A DNA stretch of 18,231 nucleotides from Syntrophus sp. (in: bacteria) (lineage in GTDB: Bacteria; Desulfobacterota; Syntrophia; Syntrophales; UBA8958): positions 1 to 18,231 of the forward strand of contig DMAT01000399.1 in assembly GCA_003451635.1 (NCBI GenBank), in the 5' to 3' direction. The notes below the pieces were generated by a model, which was not told the DNA's origin, did no database searches, and saw only the letters and a program-made list of their open reading frames with translations. This document shows positions 1 through 4,985 of this stretch, in pieces. The translations under genes were made by a program, and so were the position numbers. Every line of letters starts with the position of its first letter. Position 1 is the first letter of the stretch.

Positions 1-636
1 AACCGGACCATAAATAAGGAACTGCAATATTTCGGTGGCTTTCTTTCCTGGGTCAAATCAGACTATCACATATCGGCGCAACTGGATGGGATTCGGGGAC
101 TGCCGTACAAACGGCCATTGCCTGCTGTTCTCACGCCGGGTGAAGTAAATAAGATTCTGGAGGCCTCAGATCCATTCTGGCGTGCCTTGATCCTTTGTCT
201 TTACGGCCTAGGTTTGCGATGGTCCGAGGCCACTCAGCTCCGGAAATCGGACGTAGATCTAAAGGCCATGTCCGTCAAGATGATCCAGAAGGGTGGGAAT
301 GAAAAATCATTGCCCTTGTCGGAGGAACTGGCTAAGGCACTGGAAGATCTCGGAGCCAAGGACAACACGGCTGAATACATCTTTCTGAATGAGAAAACAA
401 AAAAACCCGTGAGCAATATCAGAAAGGCCCTGCAACGGGCCTGTAAAACGGCTGAGGTGACAAAACGGGTGACGCCCCATCTTTTCCGCCATTCCTTTGC
501 AACACACCTCATGGATGCGGGCGTAAACATGCGAATCATCCAGACGCTCCTGGGACATTCACAGATAGGGACAACAGAGTTTTATACGCATGTGTCGATC
601 GGAAATCTAAGGGATGCGGCGAATAAATTATATTAG
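1..636 (+). CDS. Tyrosine recombinase/phage-type integrase, 5'-truncated by the window edge
   Basis: The frame is open from base 1, so the first codons lie outside the window; 211 residues are visible. The first 20 or so (NRTINKELQYFGGFL) look like the end of the SAM-like core-binding domain of phage integrases. The catalytic domain follows with every expected active-site residue: Arg in LRWSEATQL (about visible residue 73), the beta-hairpin Lys near KGGNEK, HLFR with His and Arg (about 160 and 163), His in LLGHS (about 186) and the Tyr nucleophile in EFYTHV (about 195). The protein therefore looks active. It would carry out site-specific DNA strand exchange for an integrated element or a gene-capture unit. 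A TTG at 118 is the first internal start but would remove the core-binding region, so it is not the real start. A tRNA-Gln-like 3' remnant lies 1.2 kb downstream and is a plausible target site. The exact integrase subfamily cannot be told. Confidence 0.93.
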   Translation, partial: NRTINKELQYFGGFLSWVKSDYHISAQLDGIRGLPYKRPLPAVLTPGEVNKILEASDPFWRALILCLYGLGLRWSEATQLRKSDVDLKAMSVKMIQKGGNEKSLPLSEELAKALEDLGAKDNTAEYIFLNEKTKKPVSNIRKALQRACKTAEVTKRVTPHLFRHSFATHLMDAGVNMRIIQTLLGHSQIGTTEFYTHVSIGNLRDAANKLY

Positions 637-753
637 GTTCATCCGTACTTCCTGGAATAAATAAGCTGCTTTTTTCTATTTGTCATAGATTTCAAAAGAC
701 AATCGTGATATTGATATTTAAAAGTTGAAAAAATAGATGATTAAGTTCCATCT

Positions 754-761
754 TGTATAAT
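754..761 (+). promoter_or_regulatory. Possible extended -10 promoter
   Basis: A perfect TATAAT at 756-761 is preceded by TG one base earlier, which resembles an extended -10 element. No good -35 lies at 16-18 bp; a TTGAAA at 725-730 is 25 bp away. A start near 768 would fall almost on the GGAGGG ribosome site at 768-773, so either the leader is nearly absent or transcription begins further upstream. Confidence 0.35.
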
Positions 762-777
762 TGTGCTGGAGGGAAAT

Positions 778-810
778 ATGGACTATCTATCAAAACCCCG
801 TTCCTTATAA
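778..810 (+). CDS. Possible 10-residue leader peptide
   Basis: An ATG at 778 follows GGAGGG (768-773) by four bases and opens a ten-codon reading frame, MDYLSKPRSL, ending at TAA 808-810. Codons 6-8 are the 5' arm of the terminator hairpin at 792-824. A ribosome on this frame would sit on that arm and could stop the hairpin from forming. The geometry is that of a translation-controlled attenuator for the gene at 847. The peptide has no run of a single amino acid that would name a regulated pathway. It may instead be a chance frame. Confidence 0.3.
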   Translation: MDYLSKPRSL

Positions 811-827
811 AAGAGCGGGGTTTTTTT
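792..827 (+). terminator. Intrinsic terminator upstream of the 847 gene
   Basis: The arms AAAACCCCG (792-800) and CGGGGTTTT (816-824) pair over nine bases around a 15-base loop, and seven T residues run from 821 to 827. It lies 156 bases after the integrase stop and only 20 bases before the next start codon. It can end integrase transcription, and may attenuate read-through into the gene at 847. Confidence 0.8.
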
Positions 828-846
828 ATTAATTAAGCGGTAGCAA

Positions 847-1683
847 ATGTTTCAAGATAATCACAAATGGATATTGGCAACCATAATATCGCTTCTGGCA
901 GTCATAACACCGATCATTTTGTATTTTTTTTCAATAACGAGCAAAAGTATGGAATATGAGTTTGTTTCAAGGTCTGAACTGATTAGTAATCAATTTCCTA
1001 TAAACGATTTTCAAATAAAAATTAAAGGGGAAAGCGTAAATAAAGTTATCCTTTATGGTTTAAGGTTGAGCAATTCTGGTTCTAAGCCTATTCTAAGAGA
1101 TGATTTTGAAAAACCTATCTCAATACATGTCCCTGACAATAAGAAAATATATTTGGTTAGACTGAAGAAAAAGATACCCGATAATCTTATTCTTAATTAC
1201 GAACTAAAAAACAACAAACTTTTGATTGAGCCATTACTGCTTAATTCTGGCGATGAATTTAACATGGAACTATATTCATCATCAGATGTATACCCGATTA
1301 TAGATGTAAGAATAGCTGGCATCTCTAAATTAACAAATAAGTATCCAGATTCAATATACAAACCGCGTAATGGTTTCATGATATGTCTTATTTTTTTCCT
1401 GTTAATCTTTTATTCAAAGTCGGCATCTTTTATACTATATAAAATAGTATTTAAAAGAATTAATCCCCATAAAATAATTTATCCCCTAAGTTTATCATTA
1501 CTCTTGGGCCACGGCATGTTATCAGCCGTTTGTGTTTTTTCATTTGTTGTCATTTTTAGTTTTTTAACTGATTATAGCAATTTGACGATTTATAGCTTTG
1601 CTCTTATTTGTATTCCTATTATGTTAGGAACGCTATGGGGTATGAAGGAACGTCAATCTTTAATGGATTCTGCCAATAGCTGA
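847..1683 (+). CDS. Unknown membrane protein with an exported middle domain
   Basis: The 278-residue protein has a hydrophobic segment at about residues 9-28 (ILATIISLLAVITPIILYFF). A polar, strand-rich region of about 140 residues follows, then three or so membrane segments at about 178-200, 215-240 and 247-265, and a short polar tail. The middle part has the layout of a small beta-sandwich: alternating hydrophobic strands, a SNSGSKPI turn and an LLLNSGDEF motif. Similar strings occur in uncharacterised bacterial membrane proteins, but I cannot name the family. Its base composition is much more AT-rich than the backbone genes, and it lies between the integrase and the tRNA-Gln remnant, so it is probably cargo of the integrated element. 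The ribosome site is weak. Function unknown. Confidence 0.8.
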   Translation: MFQDNHKWILATIISLLAVITPIILYFFSITSKSMEYEFVSRSELISNQFPINDFQIKIKGESVNKVILYGLRLSNSGSKPILRDDFEKPISIHVPDNKKIYLVRLKKKIPDNLILNYELKNNKLLIEPLLLNSGDEFNMELYSSSDVYPIIDVRIAGISKLTNKYPDSIYKPRNGFMICLIFFLLIFYSKSASFILYKIVFKRINPHKIIYPLSLSLLLGHGMLSAVCVFSFVVIFSFLTDYSNLTIYSFALICIPIMLGTLWGMKERQSLMDSANS

Positions 1684-1849
1684 TGCATCAGATGATGTTC
1701 ATCTTTAATGATTTTATTCGTAAATCTTCGAGATGTTTCAATGTATGACCTTACTGATTTGTAGATGAAAGAGATAAAAAGTACGCATCAAATGGATGAA
1801 TCATAAATTAAATGTTTGTCTACGCTACATACAAAAACTCAATGATATC

Positions 1850-1909
1850 AATGGTTGACAGCGGCCTCTGACTCCGTGAATCAAGGTTCAAATCCTTGTC
1901 TCCCAGCCA
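1850..1909 (+). pseudogene. tRNA-Gln-like 3' remnant, probable attachment site
   Basis: Bases 1861-1909 fold as the 3' half of a tRNA. There is an anticodon arm with loop CTCTGAC (1866-1872, anticodon CTG, Gln), a four-base variable region, and a perfect T stem CAAGG/CCTTG around the loop TTCAAAT (1887-1893). The acceptor strand TCTCCCA, discriminator G and encoded CCA (1907-1909) follow. Bases 1850-1860 also resemble a D-loop (AATGGTTGACA). The region further upstream cannot pair with the acceptor strand: no TGGGAGA-like 5' end is present. The last base pair of the anticodon stem is a C/U mismatch. This is therefore not a working tRNA but a 3' copy of the kind left when an integrase uses the 3' end of a tRNA gene as its target. 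With this orientation the element would lie to the left. Confidence 0.72.
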
Positions 1910-1920
1910 ATAAAATAAAG

Positions 1921-1944
1921 TGGTTACGTGTTTTTTCGTGGCCA
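1921..1944 (+). other. Hairpin just after the tRNA remnant
   Basis: TGGTTACG (1921-1928) can pair with CGTGGCCA (1937-1944) through two G-U pairs, around a T-rich loop. It begins 12 bases after the CCA end. It may be what is left of the tRNA gene's transcription-end or processing region. The T run is in the loop, not after the stem, so it is not a standard terminator. Confidence 0.35.
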
Positions 1945-1988
1945 TTGTTTGTAGTGAAATCACCATATTTTAATATGCAAGCTTATGT

Positions 1989-2006
1989 GGTAGTGGGTCA
2001 CTTTGA
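1989..2006 (+). repeat. Left arm of an 18-bp imperfect inverted repeat
   Basis: GGTAGTGGGTCACTTTGA here and the reverse complement of 3112-3129 (GGTAGTGGGTCAGTTTGA) agree at 17 of 18 positions. The arms are about 1.1 kb apart and enclose one minus-strand gene. They look like the terminal repeats of a small mobile unit. No transposase is visible, and I see no convincing short target duplication outside the arms. Confidence 0.7.
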
Positions 2007-2157
2007 TTATTCCTGACTTGTCGTGCTTGAGCAGCTATGATAGCTTTTTTATGTATTATAACTTTGGCCGTATCCATTAAACTTAACGGGTGACACCGGC
2101 AATGGAAGCATGATTAACGGATCATGTGTGGAGCATTGAAGATATTATCAGTCTAAT

Positions 2158-3015
2158 TTAGGGGTGTTTACTCGCGTTGGTGTCGAATATAGAGTGACAC
2201 TCGTCTGTCATGATTATTTTTTTCTCTTCCCCCTCAAAAACACACCTATATTGTATGCGTTGTGTGTTTAAATCTTCCCAGTAAGTAACAGTAAAAATCA
2301 TATATTCCATGCTATATGAAAGGACTCTTTCAATGTTCCCCTCTTCCTTGCGGTCAAGTACATTAAATGTTTTCTGAACATGCGGTTTGAGAGCTGATTC
2401 AAAGTATCCGTGAAGGCCTCTCCTTTTTTTGTTTTTTTGGTGATCTACTGTTCGTGAAACGCTTATATTTGATAGAATTACATCGCTTTTGTTAATTACG
2501 TAACTATCAAAAGCATATCCATTACCAGGAATTAACGCAATATCTACAAAGGGGATGGGACGCTCTTGAGGAATAAACTTTGGAGGTTCTTGGGATTTTC
2601 TTTTTTCTGTTTTATGCTTTTCTGTTGGAGGCTGTGGCTTTATTTCTGGAATTGTAACACCAGGAACTTGACTATCGGACTTCTTCTCTGGTTTTTTTGG
2701 GGTGGTCGAGGCCTGAATTATCAAGTTGTGATTAGCCCAAATAGAAACACTGGCGATGCTGATAGCGAAAATTATGGTTAGAATTTGAATTAATCTTTTT
2801 AGTTTATGCTCTTTAATTTGTTCCCACGTTAGAAAATTCCACAATAAGATTCCGGTTCCCAACAAGAACAACAAATCGGCAAAATATGGAGAAAATGCTG
2901 GAGCAATATAATTCATCCACGCACCAAGAAAAAATAACGCCGCAACAGGCGCAGCTTTCCGCATAAATTGCTGATGGGTAGGTTTCCGTTTATCGCTTGA
3001 CTGGTATTTTTCCAT
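2158..3015 (-). CDS. Unknown membrane-anchored protein with a Pro/Lys-rich linker
   Basis: The 285-residue protein starts with a short basic cytoplasmic stretch. Three hydrophobic segments follow, at about residues 22-40, 43-62 and 77-95. A linker at about 104-150 is rich in Pro, Lys and Glu. The C-terminal domain of about 130 residues contains VDIALIPGNGYAFDSYVINKSD and two Cys (in RCVFEG and DECHS). The layout is a membrane anchor, an extended spacer and a globular domain outside the membrane. I do not recognise the family. Composition is AT-rich. It is the only full gene inside the inverted repeat pair. The ATG at 3015 has no good ribosome site. A better one lies upstream before an ATG at 3096 in the same frame, cut off from this gene by a TAG at 3025-3027. 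Function unknown. Confidence 0.75.
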   Translation of the reverse strand: MEKYQSSDKRKPTHQQFMRKAAPVAALFFLGAWMNYIAPAFSPYFADLLFLLGTGILLWNFLTWEQIKEHKLKRLIQILTIIFAISIASVSIWANHNLIIQASTTPKKPEKKSDSQVPGVTIPEIKPQPPTEKHKTEKRKSQEPPKFIPQERPIPFVDIALIPGNGYAFDSYVINKSDVILSNISVSRTVDHQKNKKRRGLHGYFESALKPHVQKTFNVLDRKEEGNIERVLSYSMEYMIFTVTYWEDLNTQRIQYRCVFEGEEKKIIMTDECHSIFDTNASKHP

Positions 3016-3024
3016 AGCTGGATG

Positions 3025-3096
3025 CTATGATAACAATCTTTTAGCGTCAAGAAAACAATTAGCATGCCTTTGATTCGGACTATTTTTAAATTTCAT
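3025..3096 (-). CDS. Possible 23-residue ORF, or interrupted N-terminus of the 2158-3015 gene
   Basis: Just inside the right arm of the inverted repeat, the minus strand reads AAAGGAG, a short gap, then ATG (3094-3096): the best translation start in this area. The frame gives MKFKNSPNQRHANCFLDAKR and three more residues before TAG (3025-3027). This frame is the same as that of the 285-residue gene, whose ATG is nine bases after the TAG. It may be a leader coupled to that gene, the true N-terminus broken by a nonsense change, or the stub of a lost transposase start. The sequence alone does not decide. Confidence 0.4.
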   Translation of the reverse strand: MKFKNSPNQRHANCFLDAKRLLS

Positions 3097-3111
3097 TGGA
3101 TCAGTCTCCTT

Positions 3112-3129
3112 TCAAACTGACCCACTACC
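3112..3129 (-). repeat. Right arm of the 18-bp imperfect inverted repeat
   Basis: This is the partner of 1989-2006, with one mismatch in 18. Inward of this arm on the minus strand lies the AAAGGAG ribosome site of the short ORF at 3025-3096. Transcription and translation signals therefore sit right at the repeat end, as in many small insertion sequences. Confidence 0.7.
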
Positions 3130-3160
3130 GGAATATATGCTCTCCGGAAAGGAGAAAGGC

Positions 3161-3301
3161 ATGGGCGACAAGTCAATCCAGCCCATCCGCCGTGTTCTGT
3201 TTTACATTTTCAGGACTTGGGTGACCCGTAAAGACGGGCGGTGGGATTATGCCAAGGATCATGGTCGGCGTGCTTGGCGGATCCCTGTTTACGAGAAATA
3301 A
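3161..3301 (+). CDS. 46-residue basic small protein of unknown function
   Basis: An ATG at 3161 follows GGAAAGGAG with a six-base gap, one of the strongest ribosome sites in the window, and the frame runs 46 codons to TAA at 3299-3301. The product is rich in Arg, Lys and Trp: hydrophobic VLFYIF near residues 13-18, then TWVTRKDGRWDYAKDHG and RRAWRIPVY. Short basic proteins with this 'charged beta-hairpin, then G-x-A-W-x-I-P' shape recur in related bacteria as far as I recall, but I know no function. It starts 32 bases after the right inverted repeat arm, so it is outside the bracketed unit. Confidence 0.65.
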   Translation: MGDKSIQPIRRVLFYIFRTWVTRKDGRWDYAKDHGRRAWRIPVYEK

Positions 3302-3336
3302 CCATCAAAGCTTAGCCTACCGGTGATTATTGTGTC

Positions 3337-3356
3337 GGCAGGGTATGCCGCCTGCC
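3337..3356 (+). other. Short GC-rich hairpin
   Basis: GGCAGG (3337-3342) and CCTGCC (3351-3356) pair around an eight-base loop, with a shifted alternative pairing GCAGGG/CCCTGC. There is no T run after it. It lies 36 bases after the small-protein stop and may protect the end of that mRNA. Confidence 0.3.
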
Positions 3357-3393
3357 CTGCAACCAAAAGGCGGCTATTATAAGGAAACTATCC

Positions 3394-3546
3394 ATGGATT
3401 TAAAATCACATCACGTTGTTCCGAATCCTAAATGATTTTTGATACGGAAAGATTGAATGCTTTTGCGAGTTGAAAAATCGTGATCAAAGAAGGTTGTTTA
3501 TGGCCGCATTCCAGGAGCGAAATCGGAGGAAAGCCGGTCAGGATAA
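3394..3546 (+). pseudogene. DUF2188-like gene remnant with three in-frame TGA codons
   Basis: AAGGAA precedes an ATG at 3394 and the frame opens with MDLKSHHVVPNPK. The HHVVPN string is the hallmark N-terminus of DUF2188 proteins. A TGA follows at 3433, but the same frame goes on giving family-like strings: FLIRKD, then TGA (3454), MLLRVEKS, then TGA (3481), SKKVVYGRIPGAKSEES, ending at TAA 3544-3546. In DUF2188 proteins the corresponding order is a Trp/Val strand, a charged Asp-Gly turn, an Arg/Val/Lys strand and a Lys-Lys-Glu-Ala helix. All three interruptions are TGA and none shifts the frame. The simplest reading is a decayed gene, because TGA is used as a normal stop elsewhere in the window. 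The family call rests mainly on the first 13 residues. Confidence 0.45.
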
Positions 3547-3553
3547 CCGGCTT
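3531..3553 (-). terminator. Weak hairpin terminator after the antitoxin gene
   Basis: AAGCCGGT (3531-3538) and ACCGGCTT (3546-3553) form a perfect eight-base stem with a seven-base loop. On the minus strand it comes 32 bases after the antitoxin stop and is followed by only three T residues, so termination would be modest. Confidence 0.45.
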
Positions 3554-3584
3554 GTCGGGTGCGTTCTCTGTCTCCGGTATATCT

Positions 3585-3938
3585 CTACAGAAAAACCTTG
3601 TAACCGATGTTCAATGCCTTCCCCAGGCGCTTCGCCATTTCCTTGCCGATGGGACGCTTGCCGTTCTCCATCTCGCTTATATGGCGCTGGGGAATGCCGG
3701 TCAGTTCGGAAAGCTTAATCTGCGTCAATCCTTCCCGGTATCGTGTTCCGGCCAGAGCCTTGCCGATAAGCTGAGCTTCCGAATGCTCAGGATATGCCTC
3801 ACGCCAGGGGACGGAATCGGATGCGTCCACAAATCCCAGGGGCTTTAATTTTTCAACGGCCTTTGCCATGTTGACAATCGGCCCGATGAACCTCAGCTCA
3901 ATCGTTTCAGTAGAGTGCTTTCTCGTGTGTTCCTGCAT
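3585..3938 (-). CDS. HTH (XRE-type) antitoxin of a type II toxin-antitoxin pair
   Basis: The 117-residue protein has an N-terminal part of about 60 residues. A Cro/C1-type helix-turn-helix follows at about residues 70-112: LTQIKLSELTGIPQRHISEMENG, then KRPIGKEMAKRLGKAL. TQIKLSELTGIPQRHISEMENG is a typical XRE recognition region. Antitoxins of this kind bind the operator of their own operon and neutralise a partner toxin. The start at 3938 follows GAGGTGATTT. It overlaps by 32 bases the end of a toxin-like frame read in another register (3907-4023), the usual layout of toxin-first pairs. Because that toxin is only a stub, the antitoxin is now an orphan. It could still act as a repressor or as an anti-addiction factor against related toxins. 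Confidence 0.85.
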   Translation of the reverse strand: MQEHTRKHSTETIELRFIGPIVNMAKAVEKLKPLGFVDASDSVPWREAYPEHSEAQLIGKALAGTRYREGLTQIKLSELTGIPQRHISEMENGKRPIGKEMAKRLGKALNIGYKVFL

Positions 3939-4023
3939 AAATCACCTCAATCAGTCTTATCTCTTTATCCATGATTTCCCATAGTGCCACGTATCGCCGG
4001 AAACGCACGCCTGATAATTTGTT
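3907..4023 (-). pseudogene. C-terminal stub of a RelE/ParE-like toxin gene
   Basis: Read on the minus strand, the frame ending at TGA 3907-3909 encodes about 38 residues, beginning NKLSGVRFRRYVALWEI, continuing MDKEIRLIEVIYAGTHEKA and ending LY. This matches the final beta-strands of RelE/ParE-superfamily toxins (an Arg-rich strand, a hydrophobic strand ending in Leu-Trp-Glu, a charged turn, a last strand, then His-x-Lys-x-x-Tyr). It overlaps the antitoxin start as partner genes do. Going upstream, the frame runs straight into the last codons of pflX in another register, with no toxin-like N-terminus. The first 50-70 residues of the toxin therefore appear to be lost, with the break close to the pflX stop codon. 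Too little is left for activity. The subfamily is uncertain. Confidence 0.7.
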
Positions 4024-4984
4024 ATTCCCAGTTGAAGGGGGCCTGCTTTTCAAAATTGGGCAGCAGATTGCGCTCATCTACTTGCTGAATGAAGAGCTGT
4101 TCAAAACCGAGTTCCAGGGCATGATTGACGACCTTTTCGTACTCTTCCCGGTAGAGCCGCCGGCCAAGAAGGGGGTGTTTTTGGGCCTGCGCCGCCGGGG
4201 TGTACTGGGACATGATGCTAAAAGGGATCTGTGTAGACAGTTCCTGCCGGACCATCTCCAGGATGGCGAAGCTATTGTCGGTCATGCCGGGAAGAACGAG
4301 ATGCCGGATGAGTATTCCCCGCCGGGCGACGCCGTCCACAACATCGAGGACATCCCCCACCTGCGCCGTCATTTCCCTGAGGGAAGCCATGGCATGGACG
4401 GCGTACTCTTTCACGCCGGAGAACTGCCAGGCCAGATCATCGCAACCGTATTTCAGGTCGGGGAGATAGATTTCCACCATCCCCGCAAGCAGCCGGATTA
4501 CTTCCGGCGCTTCGTAGCCGCCGCAGTTGTAAATGAAGGGGATGGTCAATCCCTGACGGCGGGCGGATAACAGGGCTGCCATGATCAGGGGGGTCTGCGG
4601 GGTAGGGGTGACAGCGTCGATGTTGTGGCATCCCACATCCTGGAGCCTCAGCATTACTTGAGCCAGCCCCTCCGGATCCATGCCCTGTCCCGTTGTATGC
4701 CTACTGATCTGATGATTCTGGCAGTAGAGGCAGCAGAGATTGCAGGAGGAAAAGAAGATCGTCCCCGCCCCGTTGGTTCCGGAGAGGGGCGGTTCTTCGC
4801 CGTGGTGGGGCATGGCGTCGCTGATGACTACTTCCACGGCGAGACCGCAGAAGCCCTTTTCTCCGGCCATCCGGTCCACGCGGCATTGCCTCGGGCACAG
4901 GACGCAGGGGGCCATCATGCGTTTCAGGGCGTCCAATGCCTTGAGATTCCCTTGATGGTTTATTCCCATTGAATCCGGATTCAC
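4022..4984 (-). CDS. PflX-like radical SAM protein (PFL-activating enzyme-like)
   Basis: The 320-residue protein carries the radical SAM motif CNLCCLYC (Cys 81, 85 and 88, C-x3-C-x2-C), which binds the [4Fe-4S] cluster that cleaves S-adenosylmethionine. An N-terminal Cys group (CVLCPRQC, about 27-34, and GFCG at about 44-47) could hold another metal or cluster. Motifs expected for this family follow: AVTPTPQ, YNCGGYEAPEVIRLL, YLPDLKYG and RHLVLPGM. Length and the C-terminal PFNWE fit the PflX group, relatives of pyruvate formate-lyase activase whose substrate is not established. The call starts at GTG 4984, two bases after the stop of the patatin-like gene; ATG 4969 is an alternative. The gene is complete although a truncated toxin gene abuts its stop. 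Confidence 0.88.
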   Translation of the reverse strand: MNPDSMGINHQGNLKALDALKRMMAPCVLCPRQCRVDRMAGEKGFCGLAVEVVISDAMPHHGEEPPLSGTNGAGTIFFSSCNLCCLYCQNHQISRHTTGQGMDPEGLAQVMLRLQDVGCHNIDAVTPTPQTPLIMAALLSARRQGLTIPFIYNCGGYEAPEVIRLLAGMVEIYLPDLKYGCDDLAWQFSGVKEYAVHAMASLREMTAQVGDVLDVVDGVARRGILIRHLVLPGMTDNSFAILEMVRQELSTQIPFSIMSQYTPAAQAQKHPLLGRRLYREEYEKVVNHALELGFEQLFIQQVDERNLLPNFEKQAPFNWE

Positions 4985-4985
4985 T

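Noticed and set aside
118..636. Integrase read as a complete 172-residue gene from TTG 118
   Set aside because: The frame is open to base 1 and the upstream codons match the integrase core-binding domain, so this is only the 3' part of a longer gene.
1801..1909. Complete functional tRNA gene
   Set aside because: Only the 3' half folds. No 5' acceptor strand or D stem pairs with it, so it was called a remnant.
2033..2050. AGCTA-TGA-TAGCT followed by six T residues as a terminator
   Set aside because: The stem is only five A/T-rich pairs, and no gene on the plus strand ends just before it.
3470..3848. Two overlapping plus-strand frames of 82 and 122 codons
   Set aside because: They overlap the antisense of the HTH antitoxin gene and part of the DUF2188-like remnant. 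No ribosome site or family pattern supports either.
3971..4570. 199-codon plus-strand frame opposite pflX
   Set aside because: The minus strand carries the radical SAM cluster motif and the full family pattern, so this is a shadow.
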